A stretch of 64,000 nucleotides of DNA. Origin: Cellulosilyticum ruminicola JCM 14822. GTDB lineage: Bacteria > Bacillota > Clostridia > Lachnospirales > Cellulosilyticaceae. Each line of letters opens with the position of its first letter. Position 1 is the first letter of the stretch. The notes under the pieces are model-generated. The model was not told the origin of the DNA. It searched no databases and saw only the letters and a list, made by a program, of their open reading frames with translations. Position numbers and translations under genes: made by a program. The stretch is taken from the NCBI RefSeq assembly GCF_001311925.1, contig NZ_BBCG01000001.1, positions 1-64,000 of the forward strand, given 5' to 3'. Shown piece by piece: positions 55,975 through 64,000 of this stretch.

Positions 55975-56666
55975 ATATTTTTGTTTGAGTTGCTTTACCA
56001 TTCCTATAACGTTAAGAACTTCATTCAATATATCTTTGATTATAGCTTCATTAGTAAACTAAGTGTCCATTAATATGTATTGAGCAGAAATACCTTGTGT
56101 TACTGCATTTTGAATCAGTTTAATAGCTATATCTGGTTTCTTTAAAATAGTTTCTTTTCGCCTTTTATAACCAGTTGTTTTTTTATCAATAGTAGTTGAA
56201 ACTTTTATTAAGCAGTTAGACTCTGTGCTTAATGATAACATGGTAAAATCAACAGGTAAAAAGCTATATCCATCGGACCAACCTAGCGTAAGCATAGTAA
56301 AGCCTTTTTGATATCTGTAGAATACATGGTCATATACTTTAGCCAAAAGCTCAACAGATTTACTGCGATTACGTGTCACAATAGAATCATCAAGTATAAA
56401 GACGTTAACTTTATTAAATGCGGTGAGTTTTTTTAAGTAAGCTACTATTTTAGCAACAAGTAGTAGTAAAAAACGCGCTAGTTAAATGTATTATTGCTCA
56501 AGAAACGATAGTAAATACCAGTACTTTTGGTAATACCAGCTTGATGAAGAAGCTTAGCAATTTGTAACGATTTAAAAGGTTGAAAAAATTTGTCTAGACT
56601 CTTTTCAGATGCGATTTTGGTATATATACACCTTTTTTGTTTGGAATGTTTTGTGGTAATTGCATT
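55975..56666 (-). pseudogene. IS4-family (DDE) transposase remnant
   Basis: The best open stretch (56059-56379) reads TRNRSKSVELLAKVYDH, GFTMLTLGWSDGYSFLPVDF, KKTTGYKRRKE and AQYILMDT, the first half of a well-known transposase group. A TAG follows where Trp is expected, then FTNEAIIKDILN and VIGMVKQLKQKY continue the same protein to about 55975. Upstream, FILDDSIV and FQPFKSLQIAKLLHQAGITKS-like pieces are found in broken frames to about 56666. The C-terminal third is missing and no terminal repeats were identified. Confidence 0.75.
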
Positions 56667-56907
56667 TTATCAAACCAAAGGTGTATTTTTATCTATAGAT
56701 CTAAATTTTTTCACTTAAGCCAAAATATATCGTAAAAAAACATAATTTTACTGATGGGAAAGTTGAGTTATATTTATAAATATTTATAAAAGAAACACAT
56801 ATAGTTTGTAATATAGAATAATAAAGTATTTTATAGTATAATAAGTATAAATAAACTTTGCAGGTAAAGTATTAATTTGACAGGAAATGAAATTGAGGAG
56901 GCAAAAA

Positions 56908-57582
56908 ATGGGTAGTTTATTTAATCTAGATGCACCTATTTGGGTATGGATGAGTGAAGTGGCAGATATCATTATCCTTACATTTTTATGGTGGGTATTT
57001 TGTATCCCGGTTATAACAGCAGGTGCATCAACAACAGCATTTTATTATGTAATGGGGAAAAAGGTTCGAAAAGAAAATACATATGTTTTAAAAGATTTTA
57101 TTAAAAGTTTTAAGCAAAACTTTAAACAATCACTTCTTATTACTGTAGTAATGTTAGTAGCATGCATTAGCGCAAGTTTATATGCATTTATGACAATAGA
57201 AGGACTTTTATTAAAAGCAACAAGTTTAAAATGGATTATTCCTGTGACAATTATTTTTGTATTTGAACTTGTTAATATCTTTTCCTATTTATGGGCCTTA
57301 TTATCACGATTTGAAATGAAAACAAGAGTACTTGTTAAAACCGCTCTTGTTCTTACACACAAACATTTATTAACAACACTTGCAAATACTTTTGTATTTG
57401 TAATTACAGGTTATTTAATCTTTAGGTTACCATTTTTAATTGTATTCGCGCCAGGTATTATTATGACTTTAAGTTCATTCTTAATGCAAAATCTATTTAC
57501 ACACTATATTACAGCGGATGCAGAAAGAGAAGCGGTAGCAAAGGCAGAAGTTATTGAGGAAGAAGTACATATAGAAGGATAG
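56908..57582 (+). CDS. YesL-like membrane protein (DUF624)
   Basis: 224 aa from ATG 56908 behind GAGGAGG (56894-56900); an in-frame ATG at 56887 lacks a site. The N-terminus MGSLFNLDAPIWVWMSEVAD and CIPVITAGASTTAFYYVMGK are the hallmark of the YesL/DUF624 family. Five membrane segments follow, and the C-terminus is acidic. These proteins commonly neighbour polysaccharide-uptake ABC genes, with unknown function; no such genes are here. It is flanked by its own terminator. Confidence 0.85.
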   Translation: MGSLFNLDAPIWVWMSEVADIIILTFLWWVFCIPVITAGASTTAFYYVMGKKVRKENTYVLKDFIKSFKQNFKQSLLITVVMLVACISASLYAFMTIEGLLLKATSLKWIIPVTIIFVFELVNIFSYLWALLSRFEMKTRVLVKTALVLTHKHLLTTLANTFVFVITGYLIFRLPFLIVFAPGIIMTLSSFLMQNLFTHYITADAEREAVAKAEVIEEEVHIEG

Positions 57583-57586
57583 AATC

Positions 57587-57620
57587 AATGAAGAGGCAAT
57601 TTTGCCTCTTCATTTTTGTT
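57587..57620 (+). terminator. Rho-independent terminator
   Basis: ATGAAGAGGCAA pairs with TTGCCTCTTCAT with a 2-base centre, followed by TTTTTG, after the YesL-like gene. Confidence 0.85.
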
Positions 57621-57740
57621 TATTAAAAGGGCATATCTTAAAAAAATAGAGGTATACTTATAAAATAAGTGCATTTATTTAAAAAACATTCATATAGATA
57701 CGATATAATGTAGAAAGCATAAATGAATGAGGTGAAAATA

Positions 57741-58103
57741 ATGATCTTAGAAATTATTATGGATATCCTATTAATCATAGGGGCAATTAGCTTCTTTAAT
57801 TTACTTGTAGCACTATTTAAAGTAAGAAGAATAATGAAGATGCAAAAAGATAATCCCAATATCCAAGGCATTAGTATTGTGAATGGTGAAGTGAAAATTA
57901 TTGAAAAAGGCCAAATGCCAGATGAAATGGTAAAAGAAAAATCTCCAGCAGAAGAAATTGTTATAGATCCAGTTTGTCATAAAGAGATTAAAAAAGGAGA
58001 CGCATACCGCGTATTTAAAGATGGAAAAGAATATTTCTTCTGCTCTTGGGATTGTCGTGAAGCATTTTTAAAAGCAGATCATATTCAGATAGAAGAAAAA
58101 TAA
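57741..58103 (+). CDS. Membrane-anchored YHS/TRASH-like metal-binding protein
   Basis: 120 aa from ATG 57741 (GAGGTG upstream). One N-terminal membrane helix (residues 2-25) and a basic stretch KVRRIMKMQK precede a linker. The C-terminal 45 residues, DPVCHKEIKKGDAYRVFKDGKEYFFCSWDCREAFL, have the three Cys and spacing of YHS/TRASH domains (D-P-V-C ... Y-F-F-C-S-x-x-C), which bind heavy metals such as copper. No metal pump for copper is adjacent. Function unknown. Confidence 0.7.
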   Translation: MILEIIMDILLIIGAISFFNLLVALFKVRRIMKMQKDNPNIQGISIVNGEVKIIEKGQMPDEMVKEKSPAEEIVIDPVCHKEIKKGDAYRVFKDGKEYFFCSWDCREAFLKADHIQIEEK

Positions 58104-58107
58104 TCAA

Positions 58108-58150
58108 AGTGTTACAAAACTAGTAATCAAAGTTTTGTAACACTTTTTTT
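58108..58150 (+). terminator. Rho-independent terminator
   Basis: AAGTGTTACAAAAC pairs with GTTTTGTAACACTT around a 12-base loop, followed by TTTTT. Confidence 0.88.
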
Positions 58151-58210
58151 AAAAGTTTAATTATAAACTGTGATATAATAAAATTTATATTACAAAGAGA
58201 GGTGTATGAA

Positions 58211-59440
58211 ATGAAAGCAGAAATTATTGCAGTAGGAAATGAAGTTGTAATGGGAAATACAATCAACACGAATGCAGGATATATTGCAAAACAGTTGCAA
58301 ACAATGGGTATTATGCCTAAATATCATACAGCTATATGTGATGAACCAGAAGCGATTAAATCAGCAATGGACATTGCTTTAAAACGTGCAGAAGTGGTTA
58401 TATTAACAGGGGGGCTTGGGCCTACTAAAGATGATTTAACAAAGGAAGTTATATGTGAGCATTTAAATAAGCCATTAGAAATGAACCAAGAAGCCCAAGA
58501 AGCCCTTGAAGCTTATTTTAAAAGTATTAATCGTATCATGAGTGAAAATAATAAAAAACAAGCATTATTTCCTAAAGATGCTTATATATTAACAAATAAT
58601 CATGGGACAGCACCAGGTTGCATTTTAGAATATAATGGAACACCAGTTGTATTACTTCCTGGTCCACCAAAAGAAATGCAGCCTATGTTTAATGATTTTG
58701 TGATACCATATTTTAAAAAACTCATGACAATTTATTATGAAACAATTGATGTGAAGTTGTTCGGTATAGGGGAGAGTATTATGGCAGAGCGAATATCAGA
58801 CTTGTTAGGTGAGTTTGAATGGGGAACAGTAGCACCTTATATTAGTGGTTATGAAGTCATTGTACGTATTATAGCAAAAGGATTTACAAAGACCGAAGCT
58901 AAGCAAAGAGCACAGGCACATAAAAATAAGGTTGAAACACGTTTAAGAGAATATGTTATCGGTTATAATGAAGATAAACTGGAAGAACAAGTCCTAGAAT
59001 GCTTAAAGAAACATGACTATACCGTATCAACAGTAGAATCATGTACAGGAGGTCTCTTAGCTGGAAGATTAGTAAATTGCAGTGGTATTTCAGCTTATTT
59101 CGAACAAGGTATGGTGACTTATAGTAATGAGGCAAAAACCAAGTTAGTCGGTGTTAAAGCAGAAACACTAGCAAGTGTAGGAGCAGTGAGTCCAGAGACA
59201 GCTAAGGAAATGGCAGAAGGGGTCAAACGTGTTACAGGTGCAGATATAGGTTTATCTACAACAGGGGTAGCAGGCCCTACAGGAGGAAGCAAAGAGAAAC
59301 CAGTAGGCCTTGTATATATTGGTTTAGCATTACCAGATCAAACATATGTTCATGAGTTACGTTTAAAAGGCACAAGAACACAAGTAAGAGAAAAAACGGT
59401 AAAAACAGTATTATATGAACTCTATAAACTTTTAAAATAA
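58211..59440 (+). CDS. cinA: Competence/damage-inducible protein CinA
   Basis: 409 aa from ATG 58211; GAGAGGTG lies 8 bases upstream. The N-terminal molybdopterin-binding-like domain (AEIIAVGNEVVMGNTINTN; LTGGLGPTKDDLTKE near 78) and C-terminal CinA domain (STVESCTGGLLAGRLVN near 280; STTGVAGPTGGSKEKPVGLVYIGL near 358) are both complete. The C-terminal domain is an NMN deamidase in other bacteria. It lies directly before recA, a pairing seen in many Firmicutes, although recA here has its own promoter. Confidence 0.95.
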   Translation: MKAEIIAVGNEVVMGNTINTNAGYIAKQLQTMGIMPKYHTAICDEPEAIKSAMDIALKRAEVVILTGGLGPTKDDLTKEVICEHLNKPLEMNQEAQEALEAYFKSINRIMSENNKKQALFPKDAYILTNNHGTAPGCILEYNGTPVVLLPGPPKEMQPMFNDFVIPYFKKLMTIYYETIDVKLFGIGESIMAERISDLLGEFEWGTVAPYISGYEVIVRIIAKGFTKTEAKQRAQAHKNKVETRLREYVIGYNEDKLEEQVLECLKKHDYTVSTVESCTGGLLAGRLVNCSGISAYFEQGMVTYSNEAKTKLVGVKAETLASVGAVSPETAKEMAEGVKRVTGADIGLSTTGVAGPTGGSKEKPVGLVYIGLALPDQTYVHELRLKGTRTQVREKTVKTVLYELYKLLK

Positions 59441-59446
59441 ATCACT

Positions 59447-59526
59447 TGCTATTAAGTGTAAAGTTATGTATAATGTTTTTAGAACAAATGTTCGATTTGA
59501 CAAAACGAGTATTAATCATCTATAAG
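59447..59526 (+). promoter_or_regulatory. recA promoters around a DinR/LexA box
   Basis: AGAACAAATGTTCG (59481-59494) matches the Firmicutes SOS box (CGAACRNRYGTTYG) except the first base. It lies just downstream of a promoter TTGCTA (59447-59452) / TATAAT (59469-59474) and just upstream of a second, TTGACA (59497-59502) / TATAAG (59521-59526). LexA binding could block either. Confidence 0.8.
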
Positions 59527-59580
59527 ATTTAATTTAAAAGATAATCGAGTATAAATGTACGATGAAGGAGAGATAAACAA

Positions 59581-60648
59581 ATGAACGAAGAATCAAAAAA
59601 GGCATTAGATGCAGCCATTTCACAGATACAAAAACAATTTGGTAAAGGGTCTATTATGAAGCTTGGGGAAGCTACAGATACTAATGTACAAACATTTCCT
59701 ACAGGTTCATTAAGTTTAGATATCGCCCTTGGAGTAGGTGGACTTCCAAAAGGTAGGGTTGTAGAAATCTATGGACCAGAATCTTCAGGTAAAACAACAG
59801 TTACACTTCACATGATAGCAGAAGTTCAAAAACAAGGTGGTATTGCAGCGTTTATCGATGCAGAACATGCGCTTGATCCAGCTTACGCTAAAAAATTAGG
59901 TGTTAATATTGATGAGCTTTATATATCACAACCAGACAATGGAGAACAAGCATTAGAAATTGCAGAAATAATGGCGCGTTCAGGTACGATTGATTTAATC
60001 ATTGTTGACTCTGTAGCAGCGCTTGTACCACGTGCAGAAATTGAAGGAGATATGGGAGATTCTCATATGGGTCTTCAAGCAAGACTGATGTCACAAGCTC
60101 TTAGAAAGTTAACAGGTGTTATTAATAAATCTAAATGTACAATCGTATTTATCAATCAACTTCGTGAAAAAGTTGGAATTATGTTCGGAAGTAATGAAAC
60201 AACAACAGGTGGACGTGCTCTTAAATTCTATGCATCAGTTCGTATGGATGTACGTAAAATTGAAACACTTAAACAAAGTAATGAATTTATCGGAAGTCGT
60301 ACACGTGTAAAAGTCGTTAAAAATAAAGTAGCACCACCATTCCAACAAGCTGAATTTGACATCATGTATGGTGAAGGTATTTCTAAAGAAGGAGATGTTC
60401 TTGACCTTGCATCAAATATCGATATCGTTAATAAGAGTGGTGCATGGTACTCATATGGGGATATTCGTTTAGGACAAGGGCGTGAAAACGCTAAGATTTA
60501 TATCAAAGAGCATCCAGAATTATTAATGGAAATCGAAAATAAAGTACGTGAACACTATGGTGTAACAGCACTTAGTGAAGAAGGTCATTTTGATTTAGAT
60601 GAAGAAGAATATAAAGACTTTGATGATGAAACAAGCATTGAAGAATAA
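59581..60648 (+). CDS. recA: Recombinase RecA
   Basis: 355 aa, standard length. Walker [10 protein letters not shown] (about residue 64), [18 protein letters not shown], Walker [11 protein letters not shown], loop 2 region [33 protein letters not shown]-type block (parts INQLREKVG and [11 protein letters not shown]), and an acidic C-terminus. It catalyses strand exchange and LexA self-cleavage. AAGGAG precedes the ATG. An SOS box lies about 90 bases upstream. Confidence 0.98.
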   Translation: MNEESKKALDAAISQIQKQFGKGSIMKLGEATDTNVQTFPTGSLSLDIALGVGGLPKGRVVEIYGPESSGKTTVTLHMIAEVQKQGGIAAFIDAEHALDPAYAKKLGVNIDELYISQPDNGEQALEIAEIMARSGTIDLIIVDSVAALVPRAEIEGDMGDSHMGLQARLMSQALRKLTGVINKSKCTIVFINQLREKVGIMFGSNETTTGGRALKFYASVRMDVRKIETLKQSNEFIGSRTRVKVVKNKVAPPFQQAEFDIMYGEGISKEGDVLDLASNIDIVNKSGAWYSYGDIRLGQGRENAKIYIKEHPELLMEIENKVREHYGVTALSEEGHFDLDEEEYKDFDDETSIEE

Positions 60649-60649
60649 G

Positions 60650-60682
60650 GATAAAAGATAGGGAATTCCCTATCTTTTATTT
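60650..60682 (+). terminator. recA terminator
   Basis: Perfect palindrome ATAAAAGATAGGGAATTCCC and onward to TATCTTTTAT, followed by TTTT. Confidence 0.85.
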
Positions 60683-60740
60683 TATGTAAAAAAATTCTAA
60701 AAAAGTAAGTTGATATTATAAGGGATATATGGCACAATGC

Positions 60741-60769
60741 TTGACAGCATTTTTAAAAAGTTATACAAT
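60741..60769 (+). promoter_or_regulatory. rny promoter
   Basis: TTGACA (60741-60746), 17-base spacer, TACAAT (60764-60769); 48 bases before the rny start codon. Confidence 0.75.
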
Positions 60770-60817
60770 TATGTTGTAATTTGCACACTGATAATTAATG
60801 GGAGGTGGTAAAAATCG

Positions 60818-62359
60818 ATGCAGATCTTAATTGATATTATAATTTTAATTTTAGCAGTAATAATAGCCTTTTCAGGTGGCATTTTTTATAGAAAACGTAT
60901 AGCGGAGGCACAAATTGGTAGTGCAGAAGAAAGGTCACGTAAAATTATTGAGGACGCTATAAAAAATGGGGAAACAAAAAAGAGAGAGATGCTTTTAGAA
61001 GCAAAAGAAGAAGAAATTCGTGTTAAAAGTGAACTGGATCAAGAAGTTAAAGAACGAAGAAGCGAACTTCAGCTATCTGAAAGAAGACTTTTACACAAAG
61101 AAGAGACATTAGATAAGAAAGCAACTGCTTTAGAACAAAAAGAAGAGCAGATGCAACGTAAACTTGATAAAATTGATAAGACTAAAGATGAGATTGAATT
61201 ACTTGAACAAAAGCAAGTTGAAGAGTTAGAAAGAATATCAGAGCTTACTTTAGCTGAAGCTAAACAATATTTGTTCCAAAAAGTTGAAGAAGAAGTTAAA
61301 CATGATTCAGCCATTTTACTTAAAGAAGTTGAAGCAAAGACAAAATTAGAAGCTGATAAAAAGGCAAGAGAAATTTTAACAAATGCGATTCAAAAATGTG
61401 CTGTAGATCATGTAGTAGATACAACAGTATCGGTCGTACCATTACCTAATGATGAAATGAAAGGGCGAATTATTGGTCGTGAAGGTCGTAATATTCGTAC
61501 TTTGGAAACACTTACAGGTATTGATCTTATTATTGATGATACACCAGAGGCAGTTATTTTATCTGGGTTTGATCCAATTCGTAGAGAAATTGCACGTGTA
61601 GCACTCGAAAAACTTATTGTAGATGGTCGTATTCATCCAGCTCGTATTGAAGAGATGGTTGAAAAAGCTAAGAAAGAAGTTGAAGTTCTCATTCGAGAAG
61701 AAGGGGAGTCAGCAACATTTGAAACTGGGGTACATGGACTTCATCCAGAACTTATTCGTTTATTAGGTAAAATGAGATTTAGAACAAGCTATGGTCAAAA
61801 TGTTTTGAGACATTCAATCGAAGTTTCTAATTTAGCTGGTCTTATTGCTGGAGAATTAGGGTTAGATGTACGTCTTGCAAAACGTGCAGGTTTATTACAT
61901 GATATTGGTAAGTCTGTAGACTATGAAGTAGAAGGTTCTCATGTAAGTATCGGTGTAAACTTATGCCGTAAATATGGTGAAAACCCTATTATTATTAATG
62001 CAGTGGAGGCGCATCATGGCGATGTGGATCCTGAAACTGCTATTGCAGTTATCGTACAAGCTGCAGATACTATTTCAGCAGCTAGACCAGGTGCACGTCG
62101 TGAAACATTAGAAACTTATATTAAACGTTTACAAAAACTTGAAGAGATTGCTACATCATTTAAAGGTGTAGATAAATCATATGCAATTCAAGCTGGACGT
62201 GAAGTGAGAATTATGGTTGTTCCAGAGGAAATTGATGACAATGGTTTATTACTTCTTGCAAGAGATGTAACGAAACAAATTGAAAATGAAATGGAATATC
62301 CAGGTCAAATTAAAGTAAGTATTATTAGAGAAACAAGAGCAACAGAATATGCTAAATAA
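60818..62359 (+). CDS. rny: Ribonuclease Y
   Basis: 513 aa. An N-terminal membrane helix (residues 2-25), a long coiled coil (about 30-200; [20 protein letters not shown]-like heptads), KH domain [15 protein letters not shown] (about 213), and HD domain [11 protein letters not shown] (about 331) with [10 protein letters not shown] (about 362). RNase Y starts mRNA turnover at the membrane in Firmicutes. GGGAGGTGG precedes ATG 60818. Its terminator is interrupted by an IS4 element, so read-through control may now depend on the IS leader. Confidence 0.97.
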   Translation: MQILIDIIILILAVIIAFSGGIFYRKRIAEAQIGSAEERSRKIIEDAIKNGETKKREMLLEAKEEEIRVKSELDQEVKERRSELQLSERRLLHKEETLDKKATALEQKEEQMQRKLDKIDKTKDEIELLEQKQVEELERISELTLAEAKQYLFQKVEEEVKHDSAILLKEVEAKTKLEADKKAREILTNAIQKCAVDHVVDTTVSVVPLPNDEMKGRIIGREGRNIRTLETLTGIDLIIDDTPEAVILSGFDPIRREIARVALEKLIVDGRIHPARIEEMVEKAKKEVEVLIREEGESATFETGVHGLHPELIRLLGKMRFRTSYGQNVLRHSIEVSNLAGLIAGELGLDVRLAKRAGLLHDIGKSVDYEVEGSHVSIGVNLCRKYGENPIIINAVEAHHGDVDPETAIAVIVQAADTISAARPGARRETLETYIKRLQKLEEIATSFKGVDKSYAIQAGREVRIMVVPEEIDDNGLLLLARDVTKQIENEMEYPGQIKVSIIRETRATEYAK

Positions 62360-62382
62360 TAAAAGGTGCTACACTTAGTAGC

Positions 62383-63863
62383 CAATGTCATTAAGTTAAG
62401 ATGACAAAAAAGATTTCTATACTAATCAAATGGTATAGGGATTTTTTTGAAAAAAATATTGACAAGTCTAAAAAATGTGTGGCCGCTCTCACTACTGACT
62501 GAATATAAAGGTAGTGAGAGCGGCCCTTGTAATTAAAGGAAACTTAGTTACAAGGAGGATACATATGAAACCAAACCAAATTAAAAAGCTTTTATTAAAT
62601 AAAATTCAAAAGATAAGTAATAATCCGCATGATTATTGTATTAATCCAAATTGTGATTTTTACGCACAAGAAAATTGTCTATGAATAAGGTTTTACCTAG
62701 AATCATTGGGAATGGGAAGTGGAAGTCTTACAAATGAATTATTAGATTTATTTGGTGCATCTGTAGATACGCCAACTTCTTCTGCGTTTGTTTAGCAGAG
62801 AAAAAAGATAAAGCCTGAAGCGTTTAAGAACATATTTGATGGCTTTTTAAGCAAACTTACGGCTAACTTTAATGAAGATATGCCTATACTTGCTGTTGAT
62901 GGGTCTGATGTATATCTTCCAATTAATCCTGATGATCTAAATTCATTTCATTCTGGAAAAGATGAAAGAAAACCATATAATCTTCTGCATATAAATGCAT
63001 TGTATAATATAAATTATTCTATTTATCATGATGTAATAATACAAAAGTCTAAAGAAAAAAATGAACATAATGCTTTACAAGAAATGGTCGATCTATCAGC
63101 AATTCCTAAAGCTCTCGTTATTGCTGATAGATGTTATGAATCTTTCAACAGTATGGCTCATATTCAAGAGAAAGGATGGTTCTTTCTTATTCGAGTTAAC
63201 GATGGGATTAATGGTATAAAAAATGGACTAGATCTACCCAAAATAGACTGTTTTGATATGGATATTTCATTAAAACTTACAAGAAAGAAAACAAATGAAG
63301 TCAAAGAACTTTTCAAAGACAAAAACCATTATCGAAGTATTTCTTCAACTCAACTGTTTGATTATTTACTACTTAAAAACAAGAAATCTGAACCTGCTAA
63401 ATTCTATGAATTACGTTTTCTTTCATTCAAAGAAGGTGATGTGCATCCAACAGGAAATCTATGCACATATGATAATGTATAATTTTTCGGAAATGATCAC
63501 CTCGCATGTAGTCATTGAAAAAAACAGAGAAAACATACATATAAAGCTAATTTCTCAGTTGCAGTACATATGTGTAGGTTATTCTATCATGGAAAAGCAA
63601 CACCACCTGATTTAGAAGCTATAATTGCAAAAATCTTCCTATAAGGCCTGATAGGCATAGGAAACGACACCTAACTATTAAGATTTTTCATAGCTTCCTT
63701 TATAGGGTAGGATAAATTTTTATAATTGAATAGAAATTTTGAGACAGATGCAAATCTGTCTATTTGTAGTGCCTAAAAATAGAAAAAGAAGTTGAAGAAA
63801 TGAATCTTCAACTTCTTTTTCTAAAGAGTGCGTTTCTAACATAATGTTAACTTAATGACAGTG
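62383..63863 (+). mobile_element. IS4-family insertion sequence, copy B (defective)
   Basis: 1481 bp bounded by 17-bp inverted repeats with one mismatch (CAATGTCATTAAGTTAA; complement of the right end CACTGTCATTAAGTTAA). It is flanked by an exact 11-bp duplication CACTTAGTAGC at 62372-62382 and 63864-63874. The leader with terminator-like and SD-sequestering folds and the 3' hairpin match copy A at 2661-4160. The internal gene has nonsense and frame changes and a 165-bp deletion. Confidence 0.93.
62565..63733 (+). pseudogene. IS4-family transposase, copy B (frameshift, nonsense, deletion)
   Basis: ATG 62565 follows AAGGAGG. The frame breaks near 62657 (one T fewer than copy A) and there is a TAG where copy A has a Gln codon (near 62792). 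From 62880 the frame is open to 63482 and includes LAVDGSDVYLP, ALVIADRCYESFNSM (second catalytic Asp, missing in copy A) and LKLTRKKTNEVKELF. A 165-bp in-frame deletion between 10-bp TTACATTTTA repeats (seen in copy A at 3545 and 3710) has removed the YREK region. Degenerate C-terminal sequence reaches 63733. Confidence 0.88.
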
Positions 63864-63935
63864 CACTTAGTAGCACCTTTTATTATTTGTATGAATAGTA
63901 AAGATTAGTGGTTTTGTTTTAGAAATGCTCAAATT

Positions 63936-63971
63936 TCGAACAAATTATGTTGAGAATATGGAAATGTTCGA
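63936..63971 (+). promoter_or_regulatory. Spaced palindrome TCGAAC-N24-GTTCGA at the right edge
   Basis: TCGAAC (63936-63941) and GTTCGA (63966-63971) have the same 24-base spacing as the element before hpt, and 13 of 24 interior bases agree. The gene it would serve lies beyond the window. Confidence 0.45.
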
Positions 63972-64000
63972 AAATGCGTTGTCAGAAAAGGCTTTTTTTT

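Larger units (their letters stand above)
62357..63885 (+). terminator. rny terminator split by IS4 copy B
   Basis: The left arm TAATAAAAGGTGCTAC (62357-62372) and right arm GTAGCACCTTTTATTA (63870-63885) are perfect complements. Without the IS and one target copy they close over a 5-base ACTTA loop, a 16-bp terminator stem starting at the rny stop codon. Confidence 0.88.

Noticed and set aside
63936-63971. LexA/DinR box at the right edge
   Set aside because: Half-sites resemble GAAC/GTTC but are 24 bases apart, not 4, so it does not fit the SOS operator.
1-64000. CRISPR array near the Card1-like gene
   Set aside because: No regularly spaced direct repeats were seen anywhere in the window.

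Overview
The window is low-GC DNA with the gene content of an anaerobic, probably spore-forming clostridium. Indicators are ribonuclease Y, a T-box leader before valS, a SpoVB/MurJ-type flippase, a BofC-like protein, a 2-hydroxyacyl-CoA dehydratase activase, a DinR/LexA-type box at recA and an ArgR-type box at argG. A Lachnospirales lineage close to Cellulosilyticum would fit, but that is inference; no rRNA is present. One tRNA gene (Thr, anticodon GGU) was found. No CRISPR array, phage or conjugative module was seen.

Layout. 1-12,650 is an accessory, decaying region: a broken membrane protein gene, a frameshifted acetyltransferase, an orphan GHKL sensor kinase, an orphan LytTR regulator, an orphan 7TM sensor, a thioredoxin reductase fragment, and IS elements of the IS4 and ISL3 families, one nested inside another. 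12,800-24,800 is mostly housekeeping: DtxR-like regulator, flippase, two flavoproteins, hpt, phosphatases, parvulin, YbaK, patatin and DedA. 24,900-33,000 holds a dead chemotaxis receptor, a stand-alone Card1-like CARF nuclease, two ABC-F proteins, an IS4 remnant and a non-coding stretch rich in inverted repeats. 33,100-53,200 carries a CE2-type esterase, an S1-domain protein, T-box plus valS, a giant activase, a Ca-type P-ATPase and a branching enzyme with a long Lys/Thr tail. 53,200-62,360 holds argGH, a transposase remnant, a YesL-like protein, cinA, recA and rny. A second copy of the first IS4-type element ends the window.

The most striking pattern is where the IS elements sit. The ISL3 element at 9,966-11,728 has an exact 8-bp target duplication and the IS4 element at 62,383-63,863 an exact 11-bp one. 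Removing each element with one repeat copy restores a rho-independent terminator hairpin, so both inserted into or beside a terminator loop. A third element (2,661-4,160) is flanked by what look like halves of two different terminators. Other leads are a 36-bp spaced palindrome shared by the hpt promoter and the right edge of the window, a near-perfect 21-bp palindrome in the spacer of a strong promoter at 22,317, and the unexplained structured region at 29,753-30,050.

Many genes carry single frameshifts (degV, a COG2509 flavoprotein, the activase, an unknown H/C-tailed protein) and others are clearly dead (sfsA, trxB, the chemotaxis receptor, a WYL regulator). Real gene decay and sequencing indels cannot be separated from the sequence alone. 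All functions are read from motifs and remembered family features; no database search was run.
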